A DNA stretch of 44,368 nt, taken from an uncultured Bacteroidales bacterium (GTDB lineage: Bacteria; Bacteroidota; Bacteroidia; Bacteroidales; UBA932). The DNA is taken from positions 1-44,368 of the forward strand of contig URCV01000010.1 in NCBI GenBank assembly GCA_900546445.1, read 5' to 3'. Position 1 is the stretch's first letter. The number at the start of each line of letters is the position of its first letter. Both the position numbers and the translations under genes were made by a program. The notes under the pieces were generated by a model. The model did no database searches. It was not told where the DNA came from and saw nothing but the letters and a program-made list of their open reading frames with translations. Shown here one piece after another: positions 7,237 through 15,728 of the stretch.

Positions 7237-9639
7237 ATGCGCTTATCGAATATTTTTCGGGCTATTTTGCCCCTTTTTGTAACAGCCAATTCCTATACGA
7301 CCCCGGTGGCTTCTGCTTCCGAGGCCGTTCGGCGTCCTAAAGTGGCACTGGTACTTTCCGGGGGTGGCGCGAAAGGCGTTTCCCACGTAGGTGTGATTCG
7401 TTACCTTCGCGAGGTGGGCATTCCTATCGATATGGTGGTAGGTACCAGTATGGGTTCCATCGTGGGGTGTATGTACTCGCTTGGCTACAGTGACGAGCAG
7501 ATGATAGAGATAATCTCGGCGATGGATTGGCCATATTATATGGGAGATGGAGTCGAGAGAAACGAACTGTCTTACAGGGCCAAGTCCGACTATGACCGTT
7601 ATTCGGTGACCCTGCCGTTCGGAACCAAGGAGTTCCTGAACGACGAATTGAACCATTTGAAAAAGGATAAGGGTCTGGCGAAGGACTTGATAACCAGTGT
7701 TATGCCGAGTGGATTGATTAGCGGTAATAACATCTTGAATCTTTTCTATAACCTCTGCGTGGGCTATACCGATCCTATCGACTTCGATGATTTGCCGATA
7801 CCATTTGCCTGCGTGTCTACGAACATCGTGGATGGTACGGCCAATATCCATCGCAGTGGTATCCTGCCTTTGGCCATTCGCGCGAGCATGGCCATTCCAG
7901 GAGTATTCGCTCCTGTCTATAACGACACCCAGGTGCTGGTTGATGGAGGCATTAAGGATAATTTTCCTACGGACATAGCCAAGCAGATGGGCGCCGACAT
8001 TATCATCGGCGTGAACTTGTCCATAGAAAAGGAGAAGGACCCTGAGAAACTGCGCTCGCTGATGGTACAGATAGATCAGTTTACAAAGATTTTCACTACG
8101 AGTAATCTCGAATCGAACAAGTCGCTTTGCGATGTACTCATCTACCCTGATATGACCGGCCATACTTCGCTGGATTTCAGTAAGAAGAATATAAAGCAGG
8201 TGATTCAGATGGGTTACGATGAGGCTAAGAAACACGCTAGTGAATTGCAGGACATTCACGATTTTCTGGCAGCCTATGGCCCGACGAAGCAGCAGTATAA
8301 GGCTCTGCGCGTGCAGCCTATAGTGGGAAGTAAGTTTCGTCTGACCCAAATCACCATGCCCGGACTTAGCGATGGTGACAAGGAGTGGCTCATAAAGCAG
8401 AGCGGACTGGTAGTGGACGAGGATGTGACTCTCGAGAGGCTCGACGAAGCAGTGTCAGTATTCTATGGCACGAAAGCTTATTCTGTAGTGCTTTATGTAG
8501 TGAAGAAAGACCCGAACGAAGACGGTTATATGGTAGAATTTCACTTGACACCGGAAAAACCTCACTCTTTGGATATGGGATTGAGAGTGGATTCGCACGA
8601 TGCGGTGCAGTACGTATTACGTATGGGATTTAACGAAAGAATATTGTATGGCCTGCAGGGAGAGTTTTCCGCCAAGGTGGCTTATAATCCTTCGGCTAAC
8701 GTTACTATTTCGCTTATGCCTAAGGTTATGCCTCGTTTGAGTTTATCTTACGATGTGTGCAGAAGAGAGACGGATTTGTATACGGACGGCTTGCTCACCG
8801 ACAATTATCGCTACGTGGACCAGCGTTTCCAGCTTTTCTTCTCGGAGTATATGCTTAGGAACCTGCACTTCCGTCTGGGTACGAAGTACGAGAGGATGAG
8901 TTTCCTTCGAGCGATGTCGTCTTACTGGGAGACTTCCATAGATTCGAAGATGAGACCTATGCGTACCTTTGGACTTATCGCAGAGGGCTACTATGATAAT
9001 ATGGACGATATCTATTTCGCTAACAAGGGTATAAATGCATCTATTCGCATAGGACAGAATCTGTGGCACTTCCGGGACAAGAGCACGGACTTCCGTCCTT
9101 TCACAGTGGTTAATCTGTCTTATAAGCAGGTATTTACGCTTAATGACAGGTGGGCCTTAATGCCGCAGATTTACACTGCGCTTAATTTCGACAAGCAGTG
9201 CAAGTGGTCGGAGGAGGAGTTCCCGTCGAACTATGGCGAGGATATGGCTCTCGGTTTCTATCCTGTCTATCGTCAGAAGATAGGTGGCACGCACCCCGAT
9301 TACGACTTCCAGGGACAAGTGCCTTTCGCCGGAATGTATCACACTCTCGTCGTGGATAATGCGCTGGTGGCCCGTGTCGACACTCGTTTCGACTTGAAGA
9401 GTAATCAGTTTCTTACTCTTAAACTGAATTATGCGAGAGCTGCCAGTCAGGACTATCTTTTCACGGATAAGGTGACCACTCCTTCGGGACAGGTTTATTA
9501 CCTTAATGGCTTGAACTATTTCGGTACGGCGCTGGAGTATGCCGTGAACACGAGAGTAGGACCTTTCACCGTGGAGGTGGGTTGGAACAACGTCACCGAA
9601 AAGTTCGGTGCGGCATTCTCTATAGGTAAATTCTTCTAA
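7237..9639 (+). CDS. patatin-like phospholipase with POTRA-like and beta-barrel domains
   Basis: The 800-residue protein has three parts. A signal peptide is followed by a patatin lipase domain, about residues 33-345. It carries the oxyanion motif SGGGAKGVSHVG, the nucleophile motif GTSMGS (Ser71) and the catalytic Asp in VDGGIKD (Asp236). A POTRA-like segment of about 80 residues follows. The rest, to the terminal phenylalanine, is rich in alternating aromatic strands typical of a 16-strand outer-membrane barrel. This resembles Pseudomonas PlpD (type Vd secretion) and Bacteroidetes relatives. It probably exposes or secretes a phospholipase. The stop overlaps the convergent permease gene by four bases. 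Confidence 0.88.
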   Translation: MRLSNIFRAILPLFVTANSYTTPVASASEAVRRPKVALVLSGGGAKGVSHVGVIRYLREVGIPIDMVVGTSMGSIVGCMYSLGYSDEQMIEIISAMDWPYYMGDGVERNELSYRAKSDYDRYSVTLPFGTKEFLNDELNHLKKDKGLAKDLITSVMPSGLISGNNILNLFYNLCVGYTDPIDFDDLPIPFACVSTNIVDGTANIHRSGILPLAIRASMAIPGVFAPVYNDTQVLVDGGIKDNFPTDIAKQMGADIIIGVNLSIEKEKDPEKLRSLMVQIDQFTKIFTTSNLESNKSLCDVLIYPDMTGHTSLDFSKKNIKQVIQMGYDEAKKHASELQDIHDFLAAYGPTKQQYKALRVQPIVGSKFRLTQITMPGLSDGDKEWLIKQSGLVVDEDVTLERLDEAVSVFYGTKAYSVVLYVVKKDPNEDGYMVEFHLTPEKPHSLDMGLRVDSHDAVQYVLRMGFNERILYGLQGEFSAKVAYNPSANVTISLMPKVMPRLSLSYDVCRRETDLYTDGLLTDNYRYVDQRFQLFFSEYMLRNLHFRLGTKYERMSFLRAMSSYWETSIDSKMRPMRTFGLIAEGYYDNMDDIYFANKGINASIRIGQNLWHFRDKSTDFRPFTVVNLSYKQVFTLNDRWALMPQIYTALNFDKQCKWSEEEFPSNYGEDMALGFYPVYRQKIGGTHPDYDFQGQVPFAGMYHTLVVDNALVARVDTRFDLKSNQFLTLKLNYARAASQDYLFTDKVTTPSGQVYYLNGLNYFGTALEYAVNTRVGPFTVEVGWNNVTEKFGAAFSIGKFF

Positions 9640-10424
9640 TCCTTCTTTAAGAAGAGGATTGCCATGAGCGGAAGGGCTATGATGGCCATCGTGGCGCTTA
9701 TCGGAAGATATATGCCGAAGTTAACGTATTTTACTACCAGATAAGTAATTAAAAGGAGCGCTATCCCTATCCCGGAAGAGATGAGATAGTGCTTTTTTAT
9801 ATCGGTATCCTTACTTAGGATTCGACTCAGGTTAGGTACTCCCAGGGAGATGAATCCGATGGGTCCGCATATACTCACCGAGCTGGTTACCAGGCACATA
9901 ATCGAAAGCAGCTGGAGGGCTTTGAAATTGGCCGAGAGCTCCGTCTCTTCCTTGAAGTGGGCGGTGAGTTTTGGCGCCGAGCAGATGGCGGCGATGATTC
10001 CCACTGCGAACAGTGCGAGCGAGAAGATTATGTCCGGGGTAGTGACTCCTTCCAGGCGGAAATTGGCAGCTCCCCAGAGGTAGTATTGCTTGAGGAGCTC
10101 TCCGTTCGGGGCATTGGTGACCACGATGGTGCCGAGCGAGCCGATGAAGGTCCCGAAAAGGATTCCGAAGGTGATGAGGTGCTGGGTATTGACCTTTAGG
10201 GTTACGAAATAGCAGATGAGGGTGCAAATCAGCGTGCAGATGAAGCTGCCGACCGTAAGTGAGCACCATCCGCTCATAGTGGCGGCCGCTGCGCCCAGGC
10301 ACGCTGCGCTTCCGAGGCCGAGGCTGTAGACGTCTCCGAGCTGGTTGCGCCAGAGGTATTGCATTTGAATGCCCCCTACCGGCAGGGCTATTCCGCTGAG
10401 GATGACATAAAGTAAACTTAGCAT
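9636..10424 (-). CDS. short FecCD-type ABC permease
   Basis: The protein has about eight hydrophobic segments. It carries the FecCD family signatures: an LWRNQLGDVYSLGLGSAACLG segment close to the usual LRNPLADP-LGxxxGA motif, and CGPIGFISLGVPNLSRIL near the C-terminus. The usual family length is about 330 residues; this one has 262 and starts directly at what is normally the third membrane segment. No substrate-binding protein or ATPase is nearby. The gene overlaps the DUF1016 gene by seven bases upstream and the patatin gene by four bases downstream. It may be a truncated or repurposed iron-chelate or cobalamin permease. Confidence 0.72.
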   Translation of the reverse strand: MLSLLYVILSGIALPVGGIQMQYLWRNQLGDVYSLGLGSAACLGAAAATMSGWCSLTVGSFICTLICTLICYFVTLKVNTQHLITFGILFGTFIGSLGTIVVTNAPNGELLKQYYLWGAANFRLEGVTTPDIIFSLALFAVGIIAAICSAPKLTAHFKEETELSANFKALQLLSIMCLVTSSVSICGPIGFISLGVPNLSRILSKDTDIKKHYLISSGIGIALLLITYLVVKYVNFGIYLPISATMAIIALPLMAILFLKKD

Positions 10425-11560
10425 AGTGAATTATTCTCGTCGAGTTGCTGTTTTAGAAAGTTTTCTAGAGTGCTTTCGTCGGGTAACTGTAATTGGTAAG
10501 TAGAAACGAATAGTTTGTTATCCATTCCGGCTTTGGCATATTCAACCATTTTCTTTCCTTTTTTTGTGCAGAGTAGAAGTCCGACCGGAGGGTTGTCGCC
10601 CGGTTGCATTTCGTTTTCTTTCCAATATGAAACATATGAGTTGAGTTGGCCGAAATTTTCATGCGAGAAGGCCTCGTTCTTAAGTTCCACAATGAGAGTG
10701 AAGTGACCGATTCTATTGTAAAAAACCAGATCGGGAAAGTAATAGTCATCATCAATGATGATTCTTCGCTGACGTGCTTCGAAGCACATTCCTTTTCCGA
10801 ATTCCAGAAGGAACTCTTGTAAATGTTTGATTAGTGCGTCTTCAAGTTCGGATTCCATTACAACTTCCTGTGCGTTTAAACCGAGGAATTCAAAGGTGTA
10901 GGGTTCGCGGATTTGCAGTTGAACGGAGTCGCTACCGTTTTTGTAAGGTGACAGACATTCCTCAGGATTTTTGCTTAGCCCGATGCGGATGTGCAGATTA
11001 GTTTCTATTTGACGGCGTAGTTCCCTTACCGACCAAGTGCAGCGCATACATTCTTGCTCGTAAAAGTAACGGACCAGTGGATCGTTAATGGACAGCAGTT
11101 CTCTGATGTGAGAGAATGATAACTTGCTAATCAGTGTTTCCGGCGATGATATGAATTGGTGCGACGATGTCGCACCAATTCTCTCTGAAATGGGCACGGG
11201 GGTAGCAAAGAGGTTGGACATCTGAGGGTAAAGTCTATAAAACGACCTTGAGAGTTTGAACGTCGTAACTGTCAACCCCGGTTTGCCAACTCTTACTTCA
11301 AGTCGTTTTAGTAATTTGTCGCCATACTGGGCCTTATCTTTACCTTTTTGTTCAAATTCAACGATGTAATAGCCAATTAACCAGTTTCTCATAGTAAGCA
11401 TACGGTTAATTGCTTTCAGTGCAGAAGCTTGTGATGCTTCGTTGGTCGCTTTGACGGCTTTTACAAGCTCGTCAAATGTAATCTCCTTCTTCTTGTTCCA
11501 GTTTAGGACTTCCAGACTCTCTCCTTCGTACAGATACGTAGGCTTATCAATTTCTTTCAT
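10418..11560 (-). CDS. DUF1016 (YhcG-type) PDDEXK nuclease family protein
   Basis: The 380-residue protein has the N-terminal DUF1016 helical domain (about 25-120). A linker follows, then a second helical segment starting at LSFSHIRELL. A C-terminal PDDEXK nuclease-like domain carries an acidic pair in MESELEDALIKHLQEFLLEF, the D of YYFPDLVFYN and the E-x-K of IVELKNEAF, with a following Gln. Such proteins are found as solitary genes or near restriction and defence loci; their role is not settled. Base composition is more AT-rich than neighbours, hinting at transfer. A perfect 13-bp inverted repeat lies in the linker-coding part. It has its own promoter and overlaps the downstream permease gene. 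Confidence 0.85.
   Translation of the reverse strand: MKEIDKPTYLYEGESLEVLNWNKKKEITFDELVKAVKATNEASQASALKAINRMLTMRNWLIGYYIVEFEQKGKDKAQYGDKLLKRLEVRVGKPGLTVTTFKLSRSFYRLYPQMSNLFATPVPISERIGATSSHQFISSPETLISKLSFSHIRELLSINDPLVRYFYEQECMRCTWSVRELRRQIETNLHIRIGLSKNPEECLSPYKNGSDSVQLQIREPYTFEFLGLNAQEVVMESELEDALIKHLQEFLLEFGKGMCFEARQRRIIIDDDYYFPDLVFYNRIGHFTLIVELKNEAFSHENFGQLNSYVSYWKENEMQPGDNPPVGLLLCTKKGKKMVEYAKAGMDNKLFVSTYQLQLPDESTLENFLKQQLDENNSLC
11153..11181. repeat. perfect 13-bp inverted repeat inside the DUF1016 gene
   Basis: GAATTGGTGCGAC (11153-11165), a three-base spacer, and GTCGCACCAATTC (11169-11181) form a perfect palindrome. It encodes part of the linker between the two helical domains of the DUF1016 protein. 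It would form a strong hairpin in the mRNA. Confidence 0.9.
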
Positions 11561-11577
11561 TGCATATTGTCTTTTTG

Positions 11578-11585
11578 CAAATATA
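11578..11585 (-). promoter_or_regulatory. DUF1016 gene promoter -7 element
   Basis: The minus strand reads TATATTTG, matching TAnnTTTG, 17 bases before the ATG at 11560. No clear -33 TTTG is visible. Confidence 0.45.
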
Positions 11586-11678
11586 AATATAATTCTATTA
11601 GTGTGAAAACTTCCTTTTGGGGGTATTCCAAAGTTGAACTATAAATATCGAAGATTTATTCGTATATTCGTAGGCTCT

Positions 11679-13139
11679 ATGAGAAAGAAATTGGTCATAC
11701 GGATGATAGGTATTTCGCTGCTTCTGGAGGCGGCGATGATGTTCATCTCTGCTATAGTCGCCGCGCATACGGGAAGGGACGACAGTTTCGTTCCTCTTCT
11801 TTTTTCCGGACTTATAGTGGGCATCTTCGGGGCTTTCCCCCAGATTTTCGTAAGGGACCATTCTACTGAGAAACACAGGATTACCATTAAGGAGGGTTAT
11901 TATATAGTAGTGGGCTCGTGGCTTTTTGCCTGTTTTTTCGGCATCATTCCATATCTAATGTATGGAGGGGAGTTCACTTTCATAAATGCCCTTTTCGAGA
12001 GCGTATCGGGTTTTACGACTACGGGGGCTTCGATTTTGAATGACATAGAGGGACTTCCTCCGGGACTTCTTTTCTGGCGTATGTCTACGGCTTGGATGGG
12101 AGGTATAGGAATTGTGGCTTTATTCTCGCTCGTCCTGCCTCCGAATTCCGGTAATGGCGCCGTGTTGACAGGTGTGGAGGTGTCCGGGATAGCGCGTGAC
12201 GATGCGTCTACGAGGGAAAAGTCTTTGGTCAAGATGATGGTGACGGTATATCTGTCGCTGACTATCATTTTTATTTTCACTTTCAGGCTATGTGGTATGC
12301 GTTGGTTTGATGCCGTGGCTCACGCTATGGCCACTGTCTCCACTTGTGGCTTTTCTACAAAGAATGCGAGCATCTTAGCTTTTAACAGTCCGCTTTTAGA
12401 GGTCGTGATGTCAATATTTATGCTGGTGTCCAGTATAAATTTCTGTCTTGTCTATTCGGTCTTTACGAAAGATAAGCAGAAGAATATGTTTCAGAGCGAG
12501 GTATCTCGTTCTTATATGGCTGTGGTCGGCGTGTGCGTGCTTGTCATCAGTGTCTTTCTTTTCTTTACCGGAAGCTATCCGAGCTTCGGGGAGAGCGTAC
12601 GTAAGGCCTTGTTTCAGGTAACGTCATTGGCCAGTACAACCGGGTTTGCTACGGCAGACACTAACCTCTGGCCTCCGGTCTGCATCGTCATTCTGATAGG
12701 CTGCTCCGTGGTGTGCGGATGCTCGGGCTCTACTTCCGGAGGTATGAAATTCGATCGTCTGCTGGTTTGCTACAAGTCCATCAGGGCCCATTTGAATTGC
12801 TTGGTGAACCCGTCTCAGGTAAATATGGTGAAGGTAGACGGGCGCCCTATAAGTGAGCGAAGGGTCTCTGACTCTAAGACTTTTATGGCTATTTTTATGT
12901 TCCTGATAGCCATAGGCGCGATTATCAACACTGCTTTCGGAATGGATTTGGTAAGTGGTTTTACGGCGAGCATTGCATCTTTAAGTAATGTGGGGCCTGG
13001 ATTCGGTACTGTGGGCTCGATGAGCAATTATTCGCAACTGCCCATAATCCTCAAGTTCAATTGTACCTTTCTTATGCTGCTTGGCCGTCTGGAAATATTC
13101 TCTTTGTTTTATGTCATAGGCTTTAGAAATCGCAAATAG
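11679..13139 (+). CDS. trkH: TrkH-family potassium uptake protein
   Basis: TrkH is the membrane subunit that passes K+ through a pore of four repeated M1-P-M2 units. The filter glycines are seen in the four pore segments: SVSGFTTTGAS, MATVSTCGFSTKN, VTSLASTTGFATAD and IASLSNVGPGFGTVG. About ten membrane helices are predicted. The start ATG at 11679 (MRKKLVIRM) follows a weak -7 element TATATTCG at 11663-11670 by eight bases; an upstream in-frame start at 11634 is less likely. Length is 486 residues. The NAD-binding regulator TrkA is not adjacent. The metal exporter gene starts two bases after the stop. Confidence 0.9.
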   Translation: MRKKLVIRMIGISLLLEAAMMFISAIVAAHTGRDDSFVPLLFSGLIVGIFGAFPQIFVRDHSTEKHRITIKEGYYIVVGSWLFACFFGIIPYLMYGGEFTFINALFESVSGFTTTGASILNDIEGLPPGLLFWRMSTAWMGGIGIVALFSLVLPPNSGNGAVLTGVEVSGIARDDASTREKSLVKMMVTVYLSLTIIFIFTFRLCGMRWFDAVAHAMATVSTCGFSTKNASILAFNSPLLEVVMSIFMLVSSINFCLVYSVFTKDKQKNMFQSEVSRSYMAVVGVCVLVISVFLFFTGSYPSFGESVRKALFQVTSLASTTGFATADTNLWPPVCIVILIGCSVVCGCSGSTSGGMKFDRLLVCYKSIRAHLNCLVNPSQVNMVKVDGRPISERRVSDSKTFMAIFMFLIAIGAIINTAFGMDLVSGFTASIASLSNVGPGFGTVGSMSNYSQLPIILKFNCTFLMLLGRLEIFSLFYVIGFRNRK

Positions 13140-13141
13140 GT

Positions 13142-13990
13142 ATGGACGTGCAGGGTATATTAGGGGTGTTTGTGGAGTCGCTGAAGGTGTGTGCTTTCGT
13201 GGGGGTGATGATGACTCTCATCGAGGCGCTGAATCTCGAGTCGCACGGAAGCATTTTTCGTGCGGTGCGTAAGAGTCGTATAGGCCAAGTGGGGCTCGGT
13301 GCGGCGCTTGGCATTATCCCAGGGTGCGTGGGCGGCTTTGCGGTGACTTCGCTTTATAATCACGGATTGCTTAGTTTCGGGGCGTTGGTGGCGATGATGA
13401 TAGCATCTTCGGGCGATGAGGCTTTCGTGATGTTATCTATGTTCCCGCGTAAGGCTCTGTGTATTATGGGATTCCTTCTGGTTCTCGCTTTCGTGGTGGG
13501 TCTTTTCGTGGATAGGATGAGAATTAATGAGCATCAGTGCGACGACATAGACATATCACCTGACGAGGATGCGGAGCATTGTCATCACCATCGTACATTC
13601 AAGTCTTTTATGAAGGAGAGCGTGTGGCATCACGTGGTGCTCAAACACCTTCCGAGGGTGTTTGCGTGGACTTTTTCCGTGCTGCTCTTGATTACTTTCT
13701 TAGGGAAGTATGTGGATGTCGAGGCTTGGATTAGCGACAATACGGCTTTGATGATAGTGCTTGCCGCTTTGGTGGGAATTATTCCGGAGTCGGGGCCGCA
13801 TCTTATCTTCGTGACGCTTTTTGCTCAGGGAGTTTTGCCGCTGCCTGTGCTTTTAACGAGTTGTATTTCGCAGGATGGCCATTCGGGGCTTCCGCTCTTG
13901 GCCGAGAATAAGAGAAGCTTTTTCGTCGGAAAGGCCATCAACGTGGCTGTCGCCATTCTCATCGGATTCGTGGCGATGTGGATTTTCTAG
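13142..13990 (+). CDS. putative 10TM heavy-metal exporter (ArsP_2 / putative manganese transporter family)
   Basis: The 282-residue membrane protein has two similar halves with paired motifs: LGIIPGCVGGFAVTSLY near residue 57 and VGIIPESGPHLIFVTLF near 215. Each sits in a hydrophobic hairpin. A hydrophilic central loop is rich in acidic residues and histidines (DEDAEHCHHHR), a plausible metal-binding site. This fits the Pfam family described as putative 10TM heavy-metal exporter, often annotated as manganese transporter. It follows trkH by two bases and shares its transcript. Substrate is not demonstrated for the family. Confidence 0.75.
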   Translation: MDVQGILGVFVESLKVCAFVGVMMTLIEALNLESHGSIFRAVRKSRIGQVGLGAALGIIPGCVGGFAVTSLYNHGLLSFGALVAMMIASSGDEAFVMLSMFPRKALCIMGFLLVLAFVVGLFVDRMRINEHQCDDIDISPDEDAEHCHHHRTFKSFMKESVWHHVVLKHLPRVFAWTFSVLLLITFLGKYVDVEAWISDNTALMIVLAALVGIIPESGPHLIFVTLFAQGVLPLPVLLTSCISQDGHSGLPLLAENKRSFFVGKAINVAVAILIGFVAMWIF

Positions 13991-14218
13991 CGTTCCGCAA
14001 TTCTACGCTTTATTTCCTATGGTTAATCGACATAAATAGGGTCGTGCTCATCGCACCTGATGCCGAGGCGAAGACGACAGTTACCTTTTCGGGTTTCTGC
14101 ACAGGGGTCACGATGTAGAATGGGGTGGTACCACCGGAGTTTCCCCGTTGTTTTCTTTAGTGCAGCCCGCTGCCACAAAAGCGGCAGCGGGCTGCATTAA
14201 ACAGACTATTTTCTTCAT
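13991..14218 (-). pseudogene. decayed third copy of the fimbrillin-like/EEP lipoprotein
   Basis: A 36-codon ORF from ATG 14218 encodes a lipoprotein start (MKKIVCLMQPAAAFVAAGC) and stops at 14108. In another frame, 14123-14010 encodes PFYIVTPVQKPEKVTVVFAS and following residues. That matches the PFYIVVPAQKTDRVDVTF segment of the adjacent lipoprotein at 14223-15716. Further pieces match its tail: a DPIYVD segment, and an AAAGCGTA...GCGGAACG stretch like the one encoding KSVNCGT. The order of the last two pieces is switched. Most of the N-terminal domain and the enzyme domain are missing. It is best read as a deleted and rearranged paralogue. Confidence 0.75.
14161..14196. repeat. 14-bp perfect hairpin in the lipobox region of the pseudogene
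   Basis: TGCAGCCCGCTGCC (14161-14174) and GGCAGCGGGCTGCA (14183-14196) are perfect reverse complements around an eight-base loop. The hairpin lies over the alanine-rich signal peptide and lipobox codons. The intact neighbour has a shorter seven-pair version at the same place (near 15670-15690). It sits between convergent genes but has no T tract, so a terminator role is uncertain. Confidence 0.8.
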
Positions 14219-14222
14219 TTAT

Positions 14223-15716
14223 TTATAACCAAGTATTTTCGTCTACGACGGTGAATGAACCTAGAGAAGAACTGTCTTCCATAAGTGGAAGGCTGCTATT
14301 TCCCACGGTTACATCGACATAGATAGGGAAGTGGTCGGACGCATCGGTAATCGTTCCGCAGTTTACGCTTTTACATACCACGGTCTTGGTGACATTTACA
14401 TCCGGTCCGCCTTTATAGAGAAAGATATAGTCGATACAGATCAAATTGTCCGGCTGATCCGGGTTATAAAGAGTAGCTTGATCTATTTTCGAAAGAGTTC
14501 TCCATTCTGAAGTGAAATTTACCATATCTTCGGCGTAAGGTCGGGTATTCATATCTCCGCAAAGAAGGATAGGTTTGCCTTTCTTAGCGTATTCCGTCTT
14601 CACTTTGTCAGTAATCATCTTAGCGTGCTCTGCGAAGTCGTCTGTTTCCAAGTGCGTGCCTACTATGATAAGGTCCTCGAACTCGACGAAAAGACACACC
14701 CTGTCTTCATTATAGTTAACGTCGTTTTTGATGTTCTTAAGTGAAAGATAAGCCTCGCTGACTTTTTTAAGTTTCGACTGATTATAGGTAACCATATTAC
14801 CCAGATCGTTATAAGCGTTCCGGTAGTAGTATGGCCAATTCAGATTATCAGTCGCTATCGACTTTGAATCCCCACTTTTAACCTCGTTCATCACTGCGAC
14901 ATCGGCTTTTAGTTCTTTAGTGATGTTAGCAGTGAATTTAGGAGATGATTTAAGAAGTGTATGGGAGCATCGAGCTATGTTATAGGACATAATCCTATAG
15001 CTCTTGTCCGCCTTATAGGTGAGTGGAGCGAATTTATGAAGTTTACCTGCTACGAACGATTTCGATGATAGGATTCTGTTCATGGAACCGGAAGAAGAAG
15101 TAAACGTAACATCCACTCTGTCGGTTTTTTGAGCCGGAACTACTATGTAGAAAGGCTTCGCGGTAGAGCTTAATGCGACGTCCGGAACGGAAAGGGTATA
15201 GGTCTTCCCACCCTTAATCGCCACCTTTATGGAGGTAAGAGGCTCCGTTCCTTTCAATTGGAAACACAATACGCTCGATTCGCTCTTGAGGGTAATCTTC
15301 GAATCTGCGGTCGCAGAAGGATTATGATATGCAAGAGTCAGGGCGGAGGCATCGAAAGTACCTGCCTTGTAGGTCTGTGCCGTAGGAGTACTTCCACTTT
15401 TCGAAGCCGGATAGACCACATCGGTAATTACCCTATGGCCACGATCTCCGCTCTTGTATTCAAACACGCCCGAAGTCGAACCGGCTCCGGATTTCAAGCG
15501 AAAGACTGATGTGCCTGCATCTCCCTTTACGGATACTTCATCGCCTGTGGACCATAAGAGATTCGCCTTTCCTGCGTTTTCGATTCCTAAGGACACTTTA
15601 CTGTCTTCCGCGCTTATGCCTATCACCAAGTCGTCACTGGCGGTAGAGTTGATTTCCTTAGAGCAACCCGCTGCCAAAAAAGCGGCAGCGAGAAGCAAAT
15701 AACTATATTTTTTCAT
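14223..15716 (-). CDS. lipoprotein with fimbrillin-like domain and EEP hydrolase domain
   Basis: The 497-residue protein has a lipobox (FLAAGC) and an N-terminal beta-rich domain, about residues 30-235. That domain has the LLWSTGDEVSV pattern seen in Bacteroidetes fimbrillin/Mfa-like domains. A C-terminal endonuclease/exonuclease/phosphatase domain follows, about residues 240-475. Its metal and catalytic motifs are present: MSYNIARC, MNEVKS, GTHLETD, LCGDMNTRP, IDYIFLY and SDHFPIY. This superfamily cleaves phosphodiesters or phosphoesters in nucleic acids, lipids or inositol compounds. It lies 12 bases behind a related lipoprotein gene. It is probably anchored in the outer membrane; substrate unknown. 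Confidence 0.82.
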   Translation of the reverse strand: MKKYSYLLLAAAFLAAGCSKEINSTASDDLVIGISAEDSKVSLGIENAGKANLLWSTGDEVSVKGDAGTSVFRLKSGAGSTSGVFEYKSGDRGHRVITDVVYPASKSGSTPTAQTYKAGTFDASALTLAYHNPSATADSKITLKSESSVLCFQLKGTEPLTSIKVAIKGGKTYTLSVPDVALSSTAKPFYIVVPAQKTDRVDVTFTSSSGSMNRILSSKSFVAGKLHKFAPLTYKADKSYRIMSYNIARCSHTLLKSSPKFTANITKELKADVAVMNEVKSGDSKSIATDNLNWPYYYRNAYNDLGNMVTYNQSKLKKVSEAYLSLKNIKNDVNYNEDRVCLFVEFEDLIIVGTHLETDDFAEHAKMITDKVKTEYAKKGKPILLCGDMNTRPYAEDMVNFTSEWRTLSKIDQATLYNPDQPDNLICIDYIFLYKGGPDVNVTKTVVCKSVNCGTITDASDHFPIYVDVTVGNSSLPLMEDSSSLGSFTVVDENTWL

Positions 15717-15728
15717 AGTCTCATATCA

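Noticed and set aside
7220..7282. Short ORF starting MKKFRLC just before the patatin gene, out of frame with it
   Set aside because: It looks like a signal-peptide start but stops after 20 codons. The patatin frame has its own ATG at 7237 and a plausible signal peptide, so no frameshift needs to be assumed.
7243..8349. 368-codon minus-strand ORF opposite the patatin gene
   Set aside because: The plus strand has complete catalytic motifs and a signal peptide, while the antisense translation resembles nothing and has no promoter.
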